Assembly: GCA_016218915.1 (NCBI GenBank)
Contig: JACRCQ010000032.1
Span: forward strand, 1-64,000
Origin: Deltaproteobacteria bacterium
GTDB taxonomy: Bacteria > Myxococcota_A > Polyangia > Polyangiales > Polyangiaceae
Direction: 5' to 3'
DNA length: 64,000 nucleotides
Shown piece after piece: positions 26,628-35,120 of this stretch. Numbering within the stretch: position 1 is the stretch's first letter; every line of letters starts with the position of its first letter. The notes under the pieces were generated by a model. It was not told the DNA's origin, made no database searches, and saw only the letters and a list, made by a program, of their open reading frames with translations. The position numbers and the translations under genes were made by a program.

Positions 26628-27707
26628 ATGATCACCAAGTTCACGGTCGAAAACTACGGGTGCCTGAAGGACGTCGAGGTCGAGCTCACCCCGGTGCACG
26701 CGTTCATCGGGCCCAATGACAGCGGAAAGAGCACGCTGCTGCACGCGGTGCGAAGCGTCATCCAGTTCGCGACCAGCCGATTCGTCCAGACTGACCGTGG
26801 GTGGCTGCCGTTCGATCCCCGGATGGACGTGAGGGACGGAGAGCCAAAGCGCTTGTTGGGCGCGCACGCGTCCGCGGGCTGGTACGCCGTCGAAACCACG
26901 AAGGACGCGACCGAGGAACGCTGCCAGGACAAAGACAGCGGCGAGGAACAAGTCGCTTCCCCGCGACCCTGGAATAATCCTTGCCGTTTCCTTGAATCTT
27001 CGCTCGAAAGACTTCATCCGGTGCTGGCAAGTCTCTCTGGTGCCAGGCTCATCCGGTTCGACGCAGACGCGTTGCGGCGGCCGTCGGGTCTCATCACTCC
27101 CGCTCAGCTCGACTCCCTTGGTTTCCTGAACGACAGAGGAGAGGGGCTGCCGAGCGTGCTTTACGGTATTCGAGAGAAGGATCACGAGAGCTTCACCGCA
27201 CTCGTGGAATCGATGCGTGGCTTCTTCCCGACGCTCAAGACGATTCGATTGCCTGCGGCCTCGGCCTCGGCTCTCACCCTCGAGCTCGAGCTGTCCGATG
27301 GAACCCGTGTGCCGCCCGAACACATGAGCGAGGGGCTTCTTCGATTCTTGGCTCTCGCCACGCTACGGTTCCTGTCACCTTGCTCCGTGGTTCTGATTGA
27401 GGAGCCGGAGAACGGTCTGCACCCTGCTCGTATCGCAGAGGCGATGCAGGGACTTCGTGCTTTCGCTTCGGCGTCGAACACGCAGGTATTGATCGCCACC
27501 CACAGCCCGCTGGTCATCGACGAGCTCACAGCCGACGAGGTGACCGTACTGACTCGGCCATCCGTCGGAGTGGGCACGAGAGCGATCCCAATAAAGAACA
27601 CGCACAACTTCGAAAAGCGTGCTGGGGTCTACAAGCTGGGCGAGCTGTGGCTCGCCTACTGCGACGGGAACCAGGAGGAACCGCTGTTCGACGCGAGGCT
27701 CCGGTGA
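26628..27707 (+). CDS. AAA/ABC-type ATPase (OLD/RecF-like), first gene of an ATPase-TOPRIM pair
   Basis: A 359-residue cytoplasmic ATPase. The N-terminus MITKFTVENYGCLKDVEVEL is the usual start of OLD/RecF-type P-loop ATPases. Walker A is GPNDSGKST (28-36), a signature-like MSEGLLRFLAL comes later, Walker B is VVLIEEPENGLHP (from 254), and an IATHSP switch histidine follows. It is shorter than OLD proteins and has no nuclease domain of its own; the next gene, overlapping by one base (TGATG), appears to supply it. Such ATPase/TOPRIM pairs (PARIS, Gabija, OLD class) are commonly phage-defence systems. The pair sits between two direct repeats. Confidence 0.87.
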   Translation: MITKFTVENYGCLKDVEVELTPVHAFIGPNDSGKSTLLHAVRSVIQFATSRFVQTDRGWLPFDPRMDVRDGEPKRLLGAHASAGWYAVETTKDATEERCQDKDSGEEQVASPRPWNNPCRFLESSLERLHPVLASLSGARLIRFDADALRRPSGLITPAQLDSLGFLNDRGEGLPSVLYGIREKDHESFTALVESMRGFFPTLKTIRLPAASASALTLELELSDGTRVPPEHMSEGLLRFLALATLRFLSPCSVVLIEEPENGLHPARIAEAMQGLRAFASASNTQVLIATHSPLVIDELTADEVTVLTRPSVGVGTRAIPIKNTHNFEKRAGVYKLGELWLAYCDGNQEEPLFDARLR

Positions 27708-28324
27708 TGCGGGTCTTCCTTGGCGGCGAGGGAAAAGATGAGCTTGGGCGGTTCTGCCATGACCCTGCCTATGCTGTGGAACGTCGAGGCAGGCGAGAGG
27801 TAGAAAAGGAGCCAGGCATCCTTGAGACCCTGATCAACCGGCTCAAGAAGACACCAATCGAGTTTGTTGGCGGTCTTGTGTGGCATCGTATCCCCAAGGG
27901 CCGAATCACGCGCGGAATCCATCGGGCAGAAACCCGCAACGTTGTCGGACTTGTCCTCGACGCAGAAGACGCCCGGTGCGATGCGGCGATTTTCGTTCGT
28001 GATCGCGACGGCGACGAGAATCGAGAGGCCGATGTCGAAGAAGGAATCCGCGTCGCGAAAGAGCGGTTCCCGGCGGTTCTGATCGTGGGTGGGATGGCAA
28101 TCGAAGAAATCGAGGCGTGGCTCCTTGCCATGCTCGGGGAGCACAAGTCCGAGCGACACGCGCACCCCAAGGAAGTGCTGCGCGACCGGCAGGGAATCGA
28201 AACCACGGCCCAGAAGAGCCGGGTCGTGGAGGAAGCTAGTCTCGAGAATCTACCGGGGGACGCGGACTCGCTGCACCGGTGGATCGATCGGTTCGAGTCC
28301 GCGCTTGCTCCTGGCGACAACTGA
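27707..28324 (+). CDS. TOPRIM-like protein (DUF4276-like), partner of the ATPase
   Basis: A 205-residue protein. The start FLGGEGKDELG (residues about 4-14) resembles the TOPRIM glutamate motif, and IFVRDRDGDE (D99, D101, D103) resembles the DxD metal motif; between them lie alternating strands and helices. This fits small TOPRIM proteins that pair with AAA ATPases as candidate nucleases. The start overlaps the ATPase stop, so the subunits are made together. Family assignment is by pattern only; a DUF4276 label needs a profile search. Confidence 0.7.
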   Translation: MRVFLGGEGKDELGRFCHDPAYAVERRGRREVEKEPGILETLINRLKKTPIEFVGGLVWHRIPKGRITRGIHRAETRNVVGLVLDAEDARCDAAIFVRDRDGDENREADVEEGIRVAKERFPAVLIVGGMAIEEIEAWLLAMLGEHKSERHAHPKEVLRDRQGIETTAQKSRVVEEASLENLPGDADSLHRWIDRFESALAPGDN

Positions 28325-28589
28325 GACGTGCGCAGGCACTGAGTTCTCGCGACTAGATCGGGCGGGGGAGCAGACAAGTGCCGGGTTCGCGCAGTCGCAC
28401 CCGTACAGGATCGTCTCTATCAGCGAGCCATGCCCGCGCACTCGTCGCGCGCCGATGCCGATCATCGAGAGCATGCCTGATGCACTCTACGGGGCTACCG
28501 CCGCACAGGTGCGGTTGTGGGTGTTGCCCACCGGCAACAGCTCCGCGGGGTCGGCAGCTCAAAGGGACGATATCCTCCAGAATTCGCCC

Positions 28590-28605
28590 TGGCACAGGAA
28601 TTGCT
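28590..28605 (+). promoter_or_regulatory. Sigma-54-type promoter candidate
   Basis: TGGCACAGGAATTGCT has the GG (-24) and GC (-12) elements exactly 10 bases apart and matches the sigma-54 consensus well. The predicted transcription start falls at about 28616, next to the ATG at 28618, so the message would be almost leaderless. It could be a chance match in GC-rich DNA. Confidence 0.4.
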
Positions 28606-28617
28606 GGCTCGCGCACC

Positions 28618-29499
28618 ATGACTCGCCTCGGTCTCTTGCTCTTGACCCTCACCACAGCGTTCGGCACCCCCGCCTGCGTGATGGGTGAGGACATCTGCGA
28701 GAAGGATTGCGGCCTGTACGGCAGGTGCTCCCACTCCGACAACACGTGCGCCGCCGTATCTGACGAGGACTGCAGGCACTCGCAAGTATGTCGCGTCAGC
28801 GGAAGCTGCAGCGTGAACGGGGGCCAGTGCACGGCGCTCACGGTCGCGGATTGCGCCTTCGACCTGGATTGCGGCCCGGGTTCGCCCTGCAAGGTGGACA
28901 AGGGGGTTTGCGTACCCGACTGTGCCCAGCGGCCGGAGTGCAAGGCCAAGGGCGGGTGCAGTCACGTAGGCAGCTTCGGGAAGTGTGAGCCGGGCAGCGA
29001 CGACGACTGCTCCCAATCCGATTCGTGTGCACAAGAAGGTCTGTGCTCGTTCCCGCAGGACAACCAGGGCCTGAGGTGCGCAGCCACCGCGGATTCCCAG
29101 TGCGCCTCCTCGACCGGATGCGCGTTGCACGGACGGTGCTACGCGTTCGAGGGCAAGTGCGTGACAGCGTTCGATCCGGTGTGTCTCAACAGGCCAGAAT
29201 GCGTGAACAAGGGAGCCTGCACCATCTGGTTGCAGAGCGCCTGTCAGGTGGGCTGCTCGGCAGAGTGCCGCGCGTCAGAAGGTTGCCGGCAGAATGGAGC
29301 GTGCACCGCGGAGAGGATCCTCTGTCTCCACGACGATTCTTGGTGTGTTCCCGGCGTTCGGTGCATGGCCTCGAGTGACCAGGACTGCCTGGCATCGCTC
29401 GGCTGCGCGACAGCGGGGAACTTCAGATACAATGGGAGCTCCGAACGGGACACCACGGGCCCGCGCTCGCAATACGCTTGCAGTAGGAGCGTCTCATGA
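28618..29499 (+). CDS. Cysteine-rich repeat lipoprotein (possibly truncated by TGA at 29497)
   Basis: A 293-residue protein with signal peptide and lipobox (GTPAC). The body is a chain of units of about 35-40 residues with the pattern DCxxSxxCxxxGxCxxxxGxC (for example DCRHSQVCRVSGSCSVNGGQC over residues 45-65), rich in Cys, Asp, Ser and Gly. It is a disulfide-linked repeat surface protein of a type common in myxobacteria. The same frame stays open for a further 103 codons after the stop, again cysteine-rich, so the gene may have been longer. No strong ribosome site; a sigma-54-like site abuts the start. Confidence 0.75.
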   Translation: MTRLGLLLLTLTTAFGTPACVMGEDICEKDCGLYGRCSHSDNTCAAVSDEDCRHSQVCRVSGSCSVNGGQCTALTVADCAFDLDCGPGSPCKVDKGVCVPDCAQRPECKAKGGCSHVGSFGKCEPGSDDDCSQSDSCAQEGLCSFPQDNQGLRCAATADSQCASSTGCALHGRCYAFEGKCVTAFDPVCLNRPECVNKGACTIWLQSACQVGCSAECRASEGCRQNGACTAERILCLHDDSWCVPGVRCMASSDQDCLASLGCATAGNFRYNGSSERDTTGPRSQYACSRSVS

Positions 29500-29808
29500 C
29501 TCAAGGCTGGGTCGTTGTCGGTATGTGCGTACGGGTCGCAAATTGGGGATGCCGCGTGCAGCAGCGACGCTGGATGCGGGGTGAGGGCGACATCGTATGG
29601 ATGCGAGCCTCAGGCTTCCGGAACGCTCGGCTGCGGCGAGTTCGGCAACGAGGCATCTACCGAGCGATACCCCGATCGCTGTGTCTATCACTCGGCGGCG
29701 TGCAATCCCATCTGGCAGGGGCGAGGGTCGTTTCTCGACTACTTCTGCCTTTGTACCTCTGCGGACGGTGGATCCCCAGCGTGCAGATGGGTGCCGGACT
29801 ACGGCTAG
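29500..29808 (+). pseudogene. Detached 3' part of the cysteine-rich gene (or small separate gene)
   Basis: In the same frame as 28618..29499, immediately after its TGA, 103 codons encode a cysteine-rich segment: SVCAYGSQIGDAACSSDAGC, YGCEPQASGTLGCGEFGN and FCLCTSADGGSPACRWVPD, ending TAG. It has no signal peptide and no good start; the TTG at 29515 lacks a ribosome site. The simplest reading is that one 396-residue protein was split by a nonsense change. Two independent genes is the alternative. Confidence 0.5.
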
Positions 29809-29900
29809 CTGGGAGCCCCCCGCAGTACCGCTTGGTGCTGGAGCCGGCAGCGCAAGCCGCGATGCCGGTGCGGCGTGATCGGCCCGGCACAACCGTCGTG

Positions 29901-30003
29901 TGCGCCTTGCATGTCGACCCTGCCACGGCAGGCAACTGGGTGTACACGCCGGTGGCGGCTGGGGTGGTGGAGGGGTGATACGAGCCGGCTGAAGCGCGCA
30001 ATC
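29901..30003 (+). repeat. Dispersed ~100-bp direct repeat, copy B
   Basis: This copy matches 26459-26556 (about 91% over the first 78 bases) in the same orientation. In one frame it reads as a peptide end (NWVYTPVAAGVVEG then TGA), but copy A carries a one-base deletion that destroys this frame, so the shared unit is probably not coding. With copy A it flanks the ATPase/TOPRIM pair and the cysteine-rich lipoprotein. Confidence 0.65.
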
Positions 30004-30099
30004 ACGACACATTGGAAATATCATCAAATCCGGTCTTCTTCCCAATTCGGGTGCGGTCCGAGGTAGAATGAATGCTGACGCCCCTCGACGCTGTCGCTC

Positions 30100-30204
30100 A
30101 TGACCTCGAACTCCAGACCGCCGGTTGCACCCACGAGCGAGACGGCCGAGTCCCCTGCGGCCGCTTTGCGCACAGTGCTGCAAATCACGGAGGCTGTGAG
30201 CTAG
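30100..30204 (+). pseudogene. Interrupted 5' end of the GAF histidine kinase gene
   Basis: From ATG 30100 the kinase frame encodes 34 residues ending ALRTVLQITEAVS, then TAG at 30202-30204, and continues TKDVADLIERALDAIVAY. LQITEAVS followed by a two-residue gap and LIERAL is the usual first helix of a GAF domain, so the stop falls inside a domain. Another start with a better ribosome site (GAGG, ATG 30072) is in a different frame. Confidence 0.55.
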
Positions 30205-30213
30205 ACCAAGGAC

Positions 30214-31839
30214 GTGGCAGATCTCATCGAGCGCGCCTTGGACGCCATCGTGGCTTACACGCGCTTCCCGTGCTGCGGGCTCTTCCAGCTGGATGCGTCC
30301 GGAACCACGCTGGAGATGGTTGGCCGTCGCAATGTCTCCGCGGAAGTCTACGCCAGTGCGCGCTACCTGCCCGTGGACGGCAGTCTGACTGGGCATGCGA
30401 TCAAGCGCGGGTGTGTGGTCACGACGAGTGACATCTCGAACGACAGCCGGCTCGACCCACCGACAAAGAGGGCGCTGGCACGGGAAGGGTACGTGGAAGT
30501 GGCCTCGGTCCCTCTCATCTACCGTGGCAAGGCGCTCGGCACGATCAACTTGATCTATCAAGCTGGAAATACCCTCTCGGATGACGAACGCGACACGCTC
30601 CTCGGGATTGGACAGACGATTGCCATTGCGCTGGCGCAGCGAGCTGCAGAAGACGAGCGCAGCAAGCTGCAAGAACGGGTGCGAAAGTCCGAGCAGCTCG
30701 AGCGCCTCGGCCTTCTCGCGGGCGGTCTGGCTCACGACTTCAACAATTTCCTCACGTGCATCTTGGGGAGCCTGTCGCTTGGCAAGGACCTGTTGGCCCA
30801 AGGATGCGAGCCGCAGGAAGTGGCGGAGCTGCTGGACGGTGCCGAGAAGGCTTCCCAGCGGGCGGCTGCCCTGGTCCAGCAGCTTCTGACCTTCTCCAAA
30901 GGAGGGGCCCCGGTCCTGCAGGCCACGACGCGCCTCGCAGCTTTGATCCGGGAGTCCGCAGAGTTCTCCGTGCACGGCAGCAGCGTCCGCCTCGCGTTTG
31001 ACATTGCCTCTGATCTGACGCCGGTCGCGATCGACGCCGCACAGATCTCCCGCATGGTTCAGAACCTGGTGATCAACGCCGTTCAGGCGAGCCCCGAGGG
31101 GGGCACGGTGACGATCGAGGTCAAGAACGAGCCGCTCCGAATGGCTTCAGACGACCCAACTTGGGTTCGAATTGTTGTCGCAGATCAGGGGAGCGGCATT
31201 GCGCCCGAAGTCTTGCCGCACGTCTTCGACCCCTACTTCAGCACGAAGTCGGGCGGCAACGGACTCGGGCTCCCCACCGTGCAGTCCATCGTTGTTGCCC
31301 ACGGTGGTACCGTGGAAGCAACGTCCGAGGTTGGCAAGGGAGCAACGTTCATTGTCCGCCTTCCTGGTACTGTCCATCAACCATCCGAGCAGGTGCCAGA
31401 CGTGTCACAGCCGCTCCACACCCCGGCTGGCGGGCGTGCCCTCTTGATGGATGACGATGCAGCCATCCGCAGCCTGGCGCAGGAATTCCTTGAACGCGAT
31501 GGCTACGAGGTAGTGGCCACGGCAGATGGCGACGAAGCGGTTCGTGCTTGCCAGGAGGCGGTAGAGACCCATCGCCCGTTTGCCATTGCCTTGTTGGATC
31601 TGACGATCGTGGGGGGGATGGGCGGTCGAGAAGCCATGCCGCGCATTCGCGCACTGATACCGAGCATCGCAGCCGTGGTGTGCAGTGGATACTCCGAGGA
31701 TGCCGCCATGTCGCAGTACGCGCAGCATGGCTTTGATGCCGTCCTGCCCAAACCCTATACGCTGCAGGAGTTCGCAACAGCGATACGACTCGCGCGACGT
31801 GCGAGGTCCCATTCCCTCGCGCCCGGCACAAGCGATTGA
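30214..31839 (+). CDS. Soluble hybrid histidine kinase: GAF, HisKA/HATPase, receiver
   Basis: A 541-residue protein when read from GTG 30214. Residues 1-140 form a GAF sensor domain; a short coiled coil follows. The phosphoacceptor histidine is H174 in GGLAHDFNNFLTCI, then the ATP-binding G1/G2 boxes (VVADQGSGIAPEVLPHVFDP, GNGLGLPTV). A C-terminal receiver has the acidic pocket MDDD (413-415) and phosphoacceptor D462 in LLDLTIVGG. No membrane segments, so it senses a cytoplasmic signal. The GTG has AAGGA only one base away, too close for good initiation; the gene may be inactivated by the TAG upstream or restart poorly. Confidence 0.85.
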   Translation: MADLIERALDAIVAYTRFPCCGLFQLDASGTTLEMVGRRNVSAEVYASARYLPVDGSLTGHAIKRGCVVTTSDISNDSRLDPPTKRALAREGYVEVASVPLIYRGKALGTINLIYQAGNTLSDDERDTLLGIGQTIAIALAQRAAEDERSKLQERVRKSEQLERLGLLAGGLAHDFNNFLTCILGSLSLGKDLLAQGCEPQEVAELLDGAEKASQRAAALVQQLLTFSKGGAPVLQATTRLAALIRESAEFSVHGSSVRLAFDIASDLTPVAIDAAQISRMVQNLVINAVQASPEGGTVTIEVKNEPLRMASDDPTWVRIVVADQGSGIAPEVLPHVFDPYFSTKSGGNGLGLPTVQSIVVAHGGTVEATSEVGKGATFIVRLPGTVHQPSEQVPDVSQPLHTPAGGRALLMDDDAAIRSLAQEFLERDGYEVVATADGDEAVRACQEAVETHRPFAIALLDLTIVGGMGGREAMPRIRALIPSIAAVVCSGYSEDAAMSQYAQHGFDAVLPKPYTLQEFATAIRLARRARSHSLAPGTSD

Positions 31840-31908
31840 TGACGAGACAATCGTCTGACCGTTTCCACCTGCCACACGTCAGCCCAGACGCTCGCAAACG
31901 AGCATGTC

Positions 31909-33666
31909 CTACGGCTTGGCGATCTTCATCACCGTACCGCCCCCGTTGGCCCAGTACACGCACGTCGAGTCGACCGCGATCTCGATCGGCGAATCCTGCC
32001 CCGACGCGAGCGTGACGGGAACGCCGCCGCTCACCGGCATCATCATCACCGTGCCGCTGACCCTATCGGTCCAATAAACGTTCGTTGAGTCGACTGCCAC
32101 ATTCTCGGGGCCTATCTGCCCGGACGCGAGCGTCACGGGATCGCCGCCGCTATTCGACACCTTTATCACCAGGTGGTTGTAGACGTCAGGCAAGTACACG
32201 CTCGTCGAGTCGACCGCGAGGCTGCTTTGCCACTTATGCACCGACGCGAGCTGGACGGCATATCCGCCGCTTGCCGGCACCTTCATCACCTCGCCGGTCA
32301 ACCAGTTGACCCAGTAGACGTTCGCCGAGTCGACTGCGATGCCACCCGGATTGCCCTGCCCCGACGCGAGCGTTACGGCGCCGCCGCCGCTCTTCGACAT
32401 CTTCATCACGGTGCCGTAGCCGAAGTCCGTCCAGTAAACGTCGGTCGAGTCGAGCGCGATTCCGCCCGCCGACTGCCCGGACGCGAGCGTGACGGCATCG
32501 CCGCCGCTCTTCGACAACTTCATCACGGTGCCCCCCACGTAGTTGACCCAGTACACGCTCATCGAGTCGACCGCGATGTCATAGGCGTCTTGCTGCCCTG
32601 AAGCGAGCATGATGGCGGCGCCGCCGCTTGCCGCCACCTTCATCACCGTGCCCTCGACGTTATCGGTCCAGTATACGCTCGTTGAGTCGACCGCGATGGC
32701 CCAGGGCTGGTTCTGCCCCGACGCGAGCACCACCGGCTGACATGCACCGCCGACGCACTCGCCGCCCTGGCAAGAGTGCCCGCAATAGCCGCAGTTGATC
32801 GAATCGGCGGCCGTCGCCAATTCGCAGCCGTTCGCGTCTTTGCCGTCGCAGTTTTCGAAGCCCGAGTTGCACTTGAGTAACTCGCAGTCGCCAGCCGTAC
32901 ACGCAGCCGTGGCGTTCGGGAAGACGCATTTCATGCCGCACGATCCACAATCGGTCACTGTGTCAAGCGCCTCACAGCCGTTCGACTCGATGCCATCGCA
33001 GTTGTCGAACCCCGGGTTGCACGCACTCACCGTGCATTGCCCCGCCTGGCAGCCCGAAACCGCATGAGGCAAGTCGCACACCGTCGCGCACCCGCCGCAG
33101 TGCTGCGAGTCGGTGTCCGTGTCCACGCACGAGCCGCCGCAGTTGGTTGGCATCGGAGGTTGGCAATTCAACGTGCACTGGCCGTTGTTGCAGACATCGC
33201 TCGGTTGACAAGGAGCACCACATGCACCGCAGTTGTTGTTATCGCTAGCCACGTTGGCTTCGCATCCGTCGGCGGCATCGTGATTGCAATCCACCCACCC
33301 CGCCGTGCACTTGCCGATGCCGCATGTGTTGCTGTCGCAGGCGGCCGTTTTGGTGTGCGCAACCTCGCAGGGCGCGCACGTCGCCAAGTCGCATCCGTAG
33401 GTCGGATCAGTCTGGTCGACGCACGCCCCGTCGCATGGCTTCTTGCCTGCCGCGCACCCGACCTGCTCCTGTTGCGCGTCGCCGCCGTCGCTTCCCGCCT
33501 CCGCAGCCGCTCCCGCCGAGCCGCCGCTGCCAGACTCGCTTAGCATCCCTCCGCTGTCGGTCTGCGCAGGATCTACATTTCCGCTTATTTCGACACGCCC
33601 GCCGCATGCCGGAATCGCCGCTGCTGCCGCGACGAGAAGTGCCTCCGCCCATAAGCTAGTTTTCAT
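31909..33666 (-). CDS. MopE-like lipoprotein with seven-bladed YWTD-type propeller
   Basis: A 585-residue exported protein. The signal peptide ends at a lipobox (IPAC), followed by a Gly/Ser/Ala linker and six to seven cysteine units (CNPGFDNCDGIESNGCE pattern with NCGxCGxxC). The C-terminal 300 residues hold seven near-identical units of about 42 residues: LASGQ...AVDSTxVYWTDxVxGTVMKxxxSGG, which should close into one seven-bladed propeller. The repeats are unusually regular, suggesting recent internal duplication. It has the same design as 7500..9314. Probably surface-exposed; ligand unknown. Confidence 0.9.
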   Translation of the reverse strand: MKTSLWAEALLVAAAAAIPACGGRVEISGNVDPAQTDSGGMLSESGSGGSAGAAAEAGSDGGDAQQEQVGCAAGKKPCDGACVDQTDPTYGCDLATCAPCEVAHTKTAACDSNTCGIGKCTAGWVDCNHDAADGCEANVASDNNNCGACGAPCQPSDVCNNGQCTLNCQPPMPTNCGGSCVDTDTDSQHCGGCATVCDLPHAVSGCQAGQCTVSACNPGFDNCDGIESNGCEALDTVTDCGSCGMKCVFPNATAACTAGDCELLKCNSGFENCDGKDANGCELATAADSINCGYCGHSCQGGECVGGACQPVVLASGQNQPWAIAVDSTSVYWTDNVEGTVMKVAASGGAAIMLASGQQDAYDIAVDSMSVYWVNYVGGTVMKLSKSGGDAVTLASGQSAGGIALDSTDVYWTDFGYGTVMKMSKSGGGAVTLASGQGNPGGIAVDSANVYWVNWLTGEVMKVPASGGYAVQLASVHKWQSSLAVDSTSVYLPDVYNHLVIKVSNSGGDPVTLASGQIGPENVAVDSTNVYWTDRVSGTVMMMPVSGGVPVTLASGQDSPIEIAVDSTCVYWANGGGTVMKIAKP

Positions 33667-33857
33667 CGGACTCCGCTTGTCTTGCCGGCAACGAACACAG
33701 CCCCAACGACGACTACCGCGACCGCGATTGCCCGGTCGCATGCCGAGCATGGAATCACATCTTGCGGCGCTCGTCCCGGTTTTCTTTGCGCAGGGACTCT
33801 AGAACGGCATCGGTTTGCGGTACGTGGTCAGGACTTCGCCTTGGCGCGGCCGACCCC

Positions 33858-34961
33858 CTACTCTATCGTCGAATTCGTCACCACAGGCGTGTTGTTCTTC
33901 CCCGTCGACGTCCAGTAGTAGATCCCTGGATAGCCCTGGGATTCGAACTTCCCGCTCTTGTTGTTGGACAGAAACGAGTCCTGGATGATCAGACTCCCTG
34001 TGCCATCGCCGCTGTAGAAGACGATGCCCCCTCCCCCGCTGGTTGCAGAGTTGTCCGTCATCTCCACCCCGCACAACGTCTCTGTGTACGTGTTCCCATC
34101 CGTGTAGATCGCGCCGCCATCGCCTGCAGGCCCGGCTCCTGACCCGATCGCCTGGTTGAACTTGAATACGCTGTTCAGCACGGTCCACGACACGTCGATG
34201 CTGCTCAGCGCTCCCCCGTTCGAGCAGACCCCGCCCAGCCCTTCCTTGCCTCCAAAGGTGCTGTTGACGATGTAGACCGGCTGGTTGTTGTACTGGCTGA
34301 GCACCCGGATCGCTGCGCCCCCCAGATCCGGTCCGGTTGCATCGCAAACGCTGTGGAAGAAGCGCGAATTGATCACCTTGAACTGGCCGCCGCGCACGAA
34401 GATCGCGCCGCCCCCTCCCCCTTCTTCGTGCTGGCCAGTGGCGTTGCCGTCCACAAAGGTCAGATTCTGGACCGTCAACGCTGGCGTATCCTGGTTCTGG
34501 CAATGGCTGCTGGTCCACACCTGGGCATGGTCGCACGTGTCCTGGTACAGGATGCGCACCTTGCCCCCGCCGCTCAGCGTGACCTTGCCTCCCCCGTCAA
34601 TCACCACCTTTGGCCCCTTGTCGTTGAAGACCTTGGCCGTCTTGTCCAGCTTGATCGTGATCGGATCCGGCCCGCACGAGAACGTGATGACCCCGCTTTT
34701 CGCCACCGCATTCACAAAGGCGTCGGACGTGCAGCTCGCTGGGGTGCCGTCTCCAACCACGGTGGTCGGATTCGACACGTCCTCGAGCTGAGCTGCAGCA
34801 GGGATCGGGCAGGTGCCCTTGGGATTGCCAGCAGGAGGTCCGTCCACAGGATTGGTGTTCGGGTCCCCGCCGTTTCCTCCGGTCCCTGCGCCAGCCCCTT
34901 GATCGCTGCTGCAGGACGCAACCGCGATGGCTGCGAGCAGGCAGAGTGTCGACTTGAGCAT
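33858..34961 (-). CDS. Right-handed beta-helix lipoprotein
   Basis: A 367-residue exported protein with lipobox (AVASC) and Gly/Asn/Pro linker. The body has the short repeated strands of parallel beta-helices: VVIDGGGKVTLSGGGKVRIL, then NLTFVDGNAT, GGGGGAIFVRGGQF, NSRFFHS, GGALSSIDVSWTVLNSVF. This matches the polymorphic-outer-membrane/pectate-lyase-like fold used for carbohydrate binding or adhesion. The stop is a TAG at 33858. No catalytic residues can be assigned. Confidence 0.83.
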   Translation of the reverse strand: MLKSTLCLLAAIAVASCSSDQGAGAGTGGNGGDPNTNPVDGPPAGNPKGTCPIPAAAQLEDVSNPTTVVGDGTPASCTSDAFVNAVAKSGVITFSCGPDPITIKLDKTAKVFNDKGPKVVIDGGGKVTLSGGGKVRILYQDTCDHAQVWTSSHCQNQDTPALTVQNLTFVDGNATGQHEEGGGGGAIFVRGGQFKVINSRFFHSVCDATGPDLGGAAIRVLSQYNNQPVYIVNSTFGGKEGLGGVCSNGGALSSIDVSWTVLNSVFKFNQAIGSGAGPAGDGGAIYTDGNTYTETLCGVEMTDNSATSGGGGIVFYSGDGTGSLIIQDSFLSNNKSGKFESQGYPGIYYWTSTGKNNTPVVTNSTIE

Positions 34962-35120
34962 CTTGCTCTGAACGTACGGGGAGCGCGGGCATGCAGCAAC
35001 CCCATGGGTGACCCCATCGCGCGCGAACCTGCGCGACGGTTGGGCGGCGCCGCGCGACCGTGGCAGGAGCGATCAACGACGGCGACATCCACCGTTGCAC
35101 GGCGTTCGCGCAGTAGCTGA

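Noticed and set aside
29494..30975. Minus-strand open frame of 493 codons
   Set aside because: Overlaps the histidine kinase and repeat copy B; no recognisable domain.
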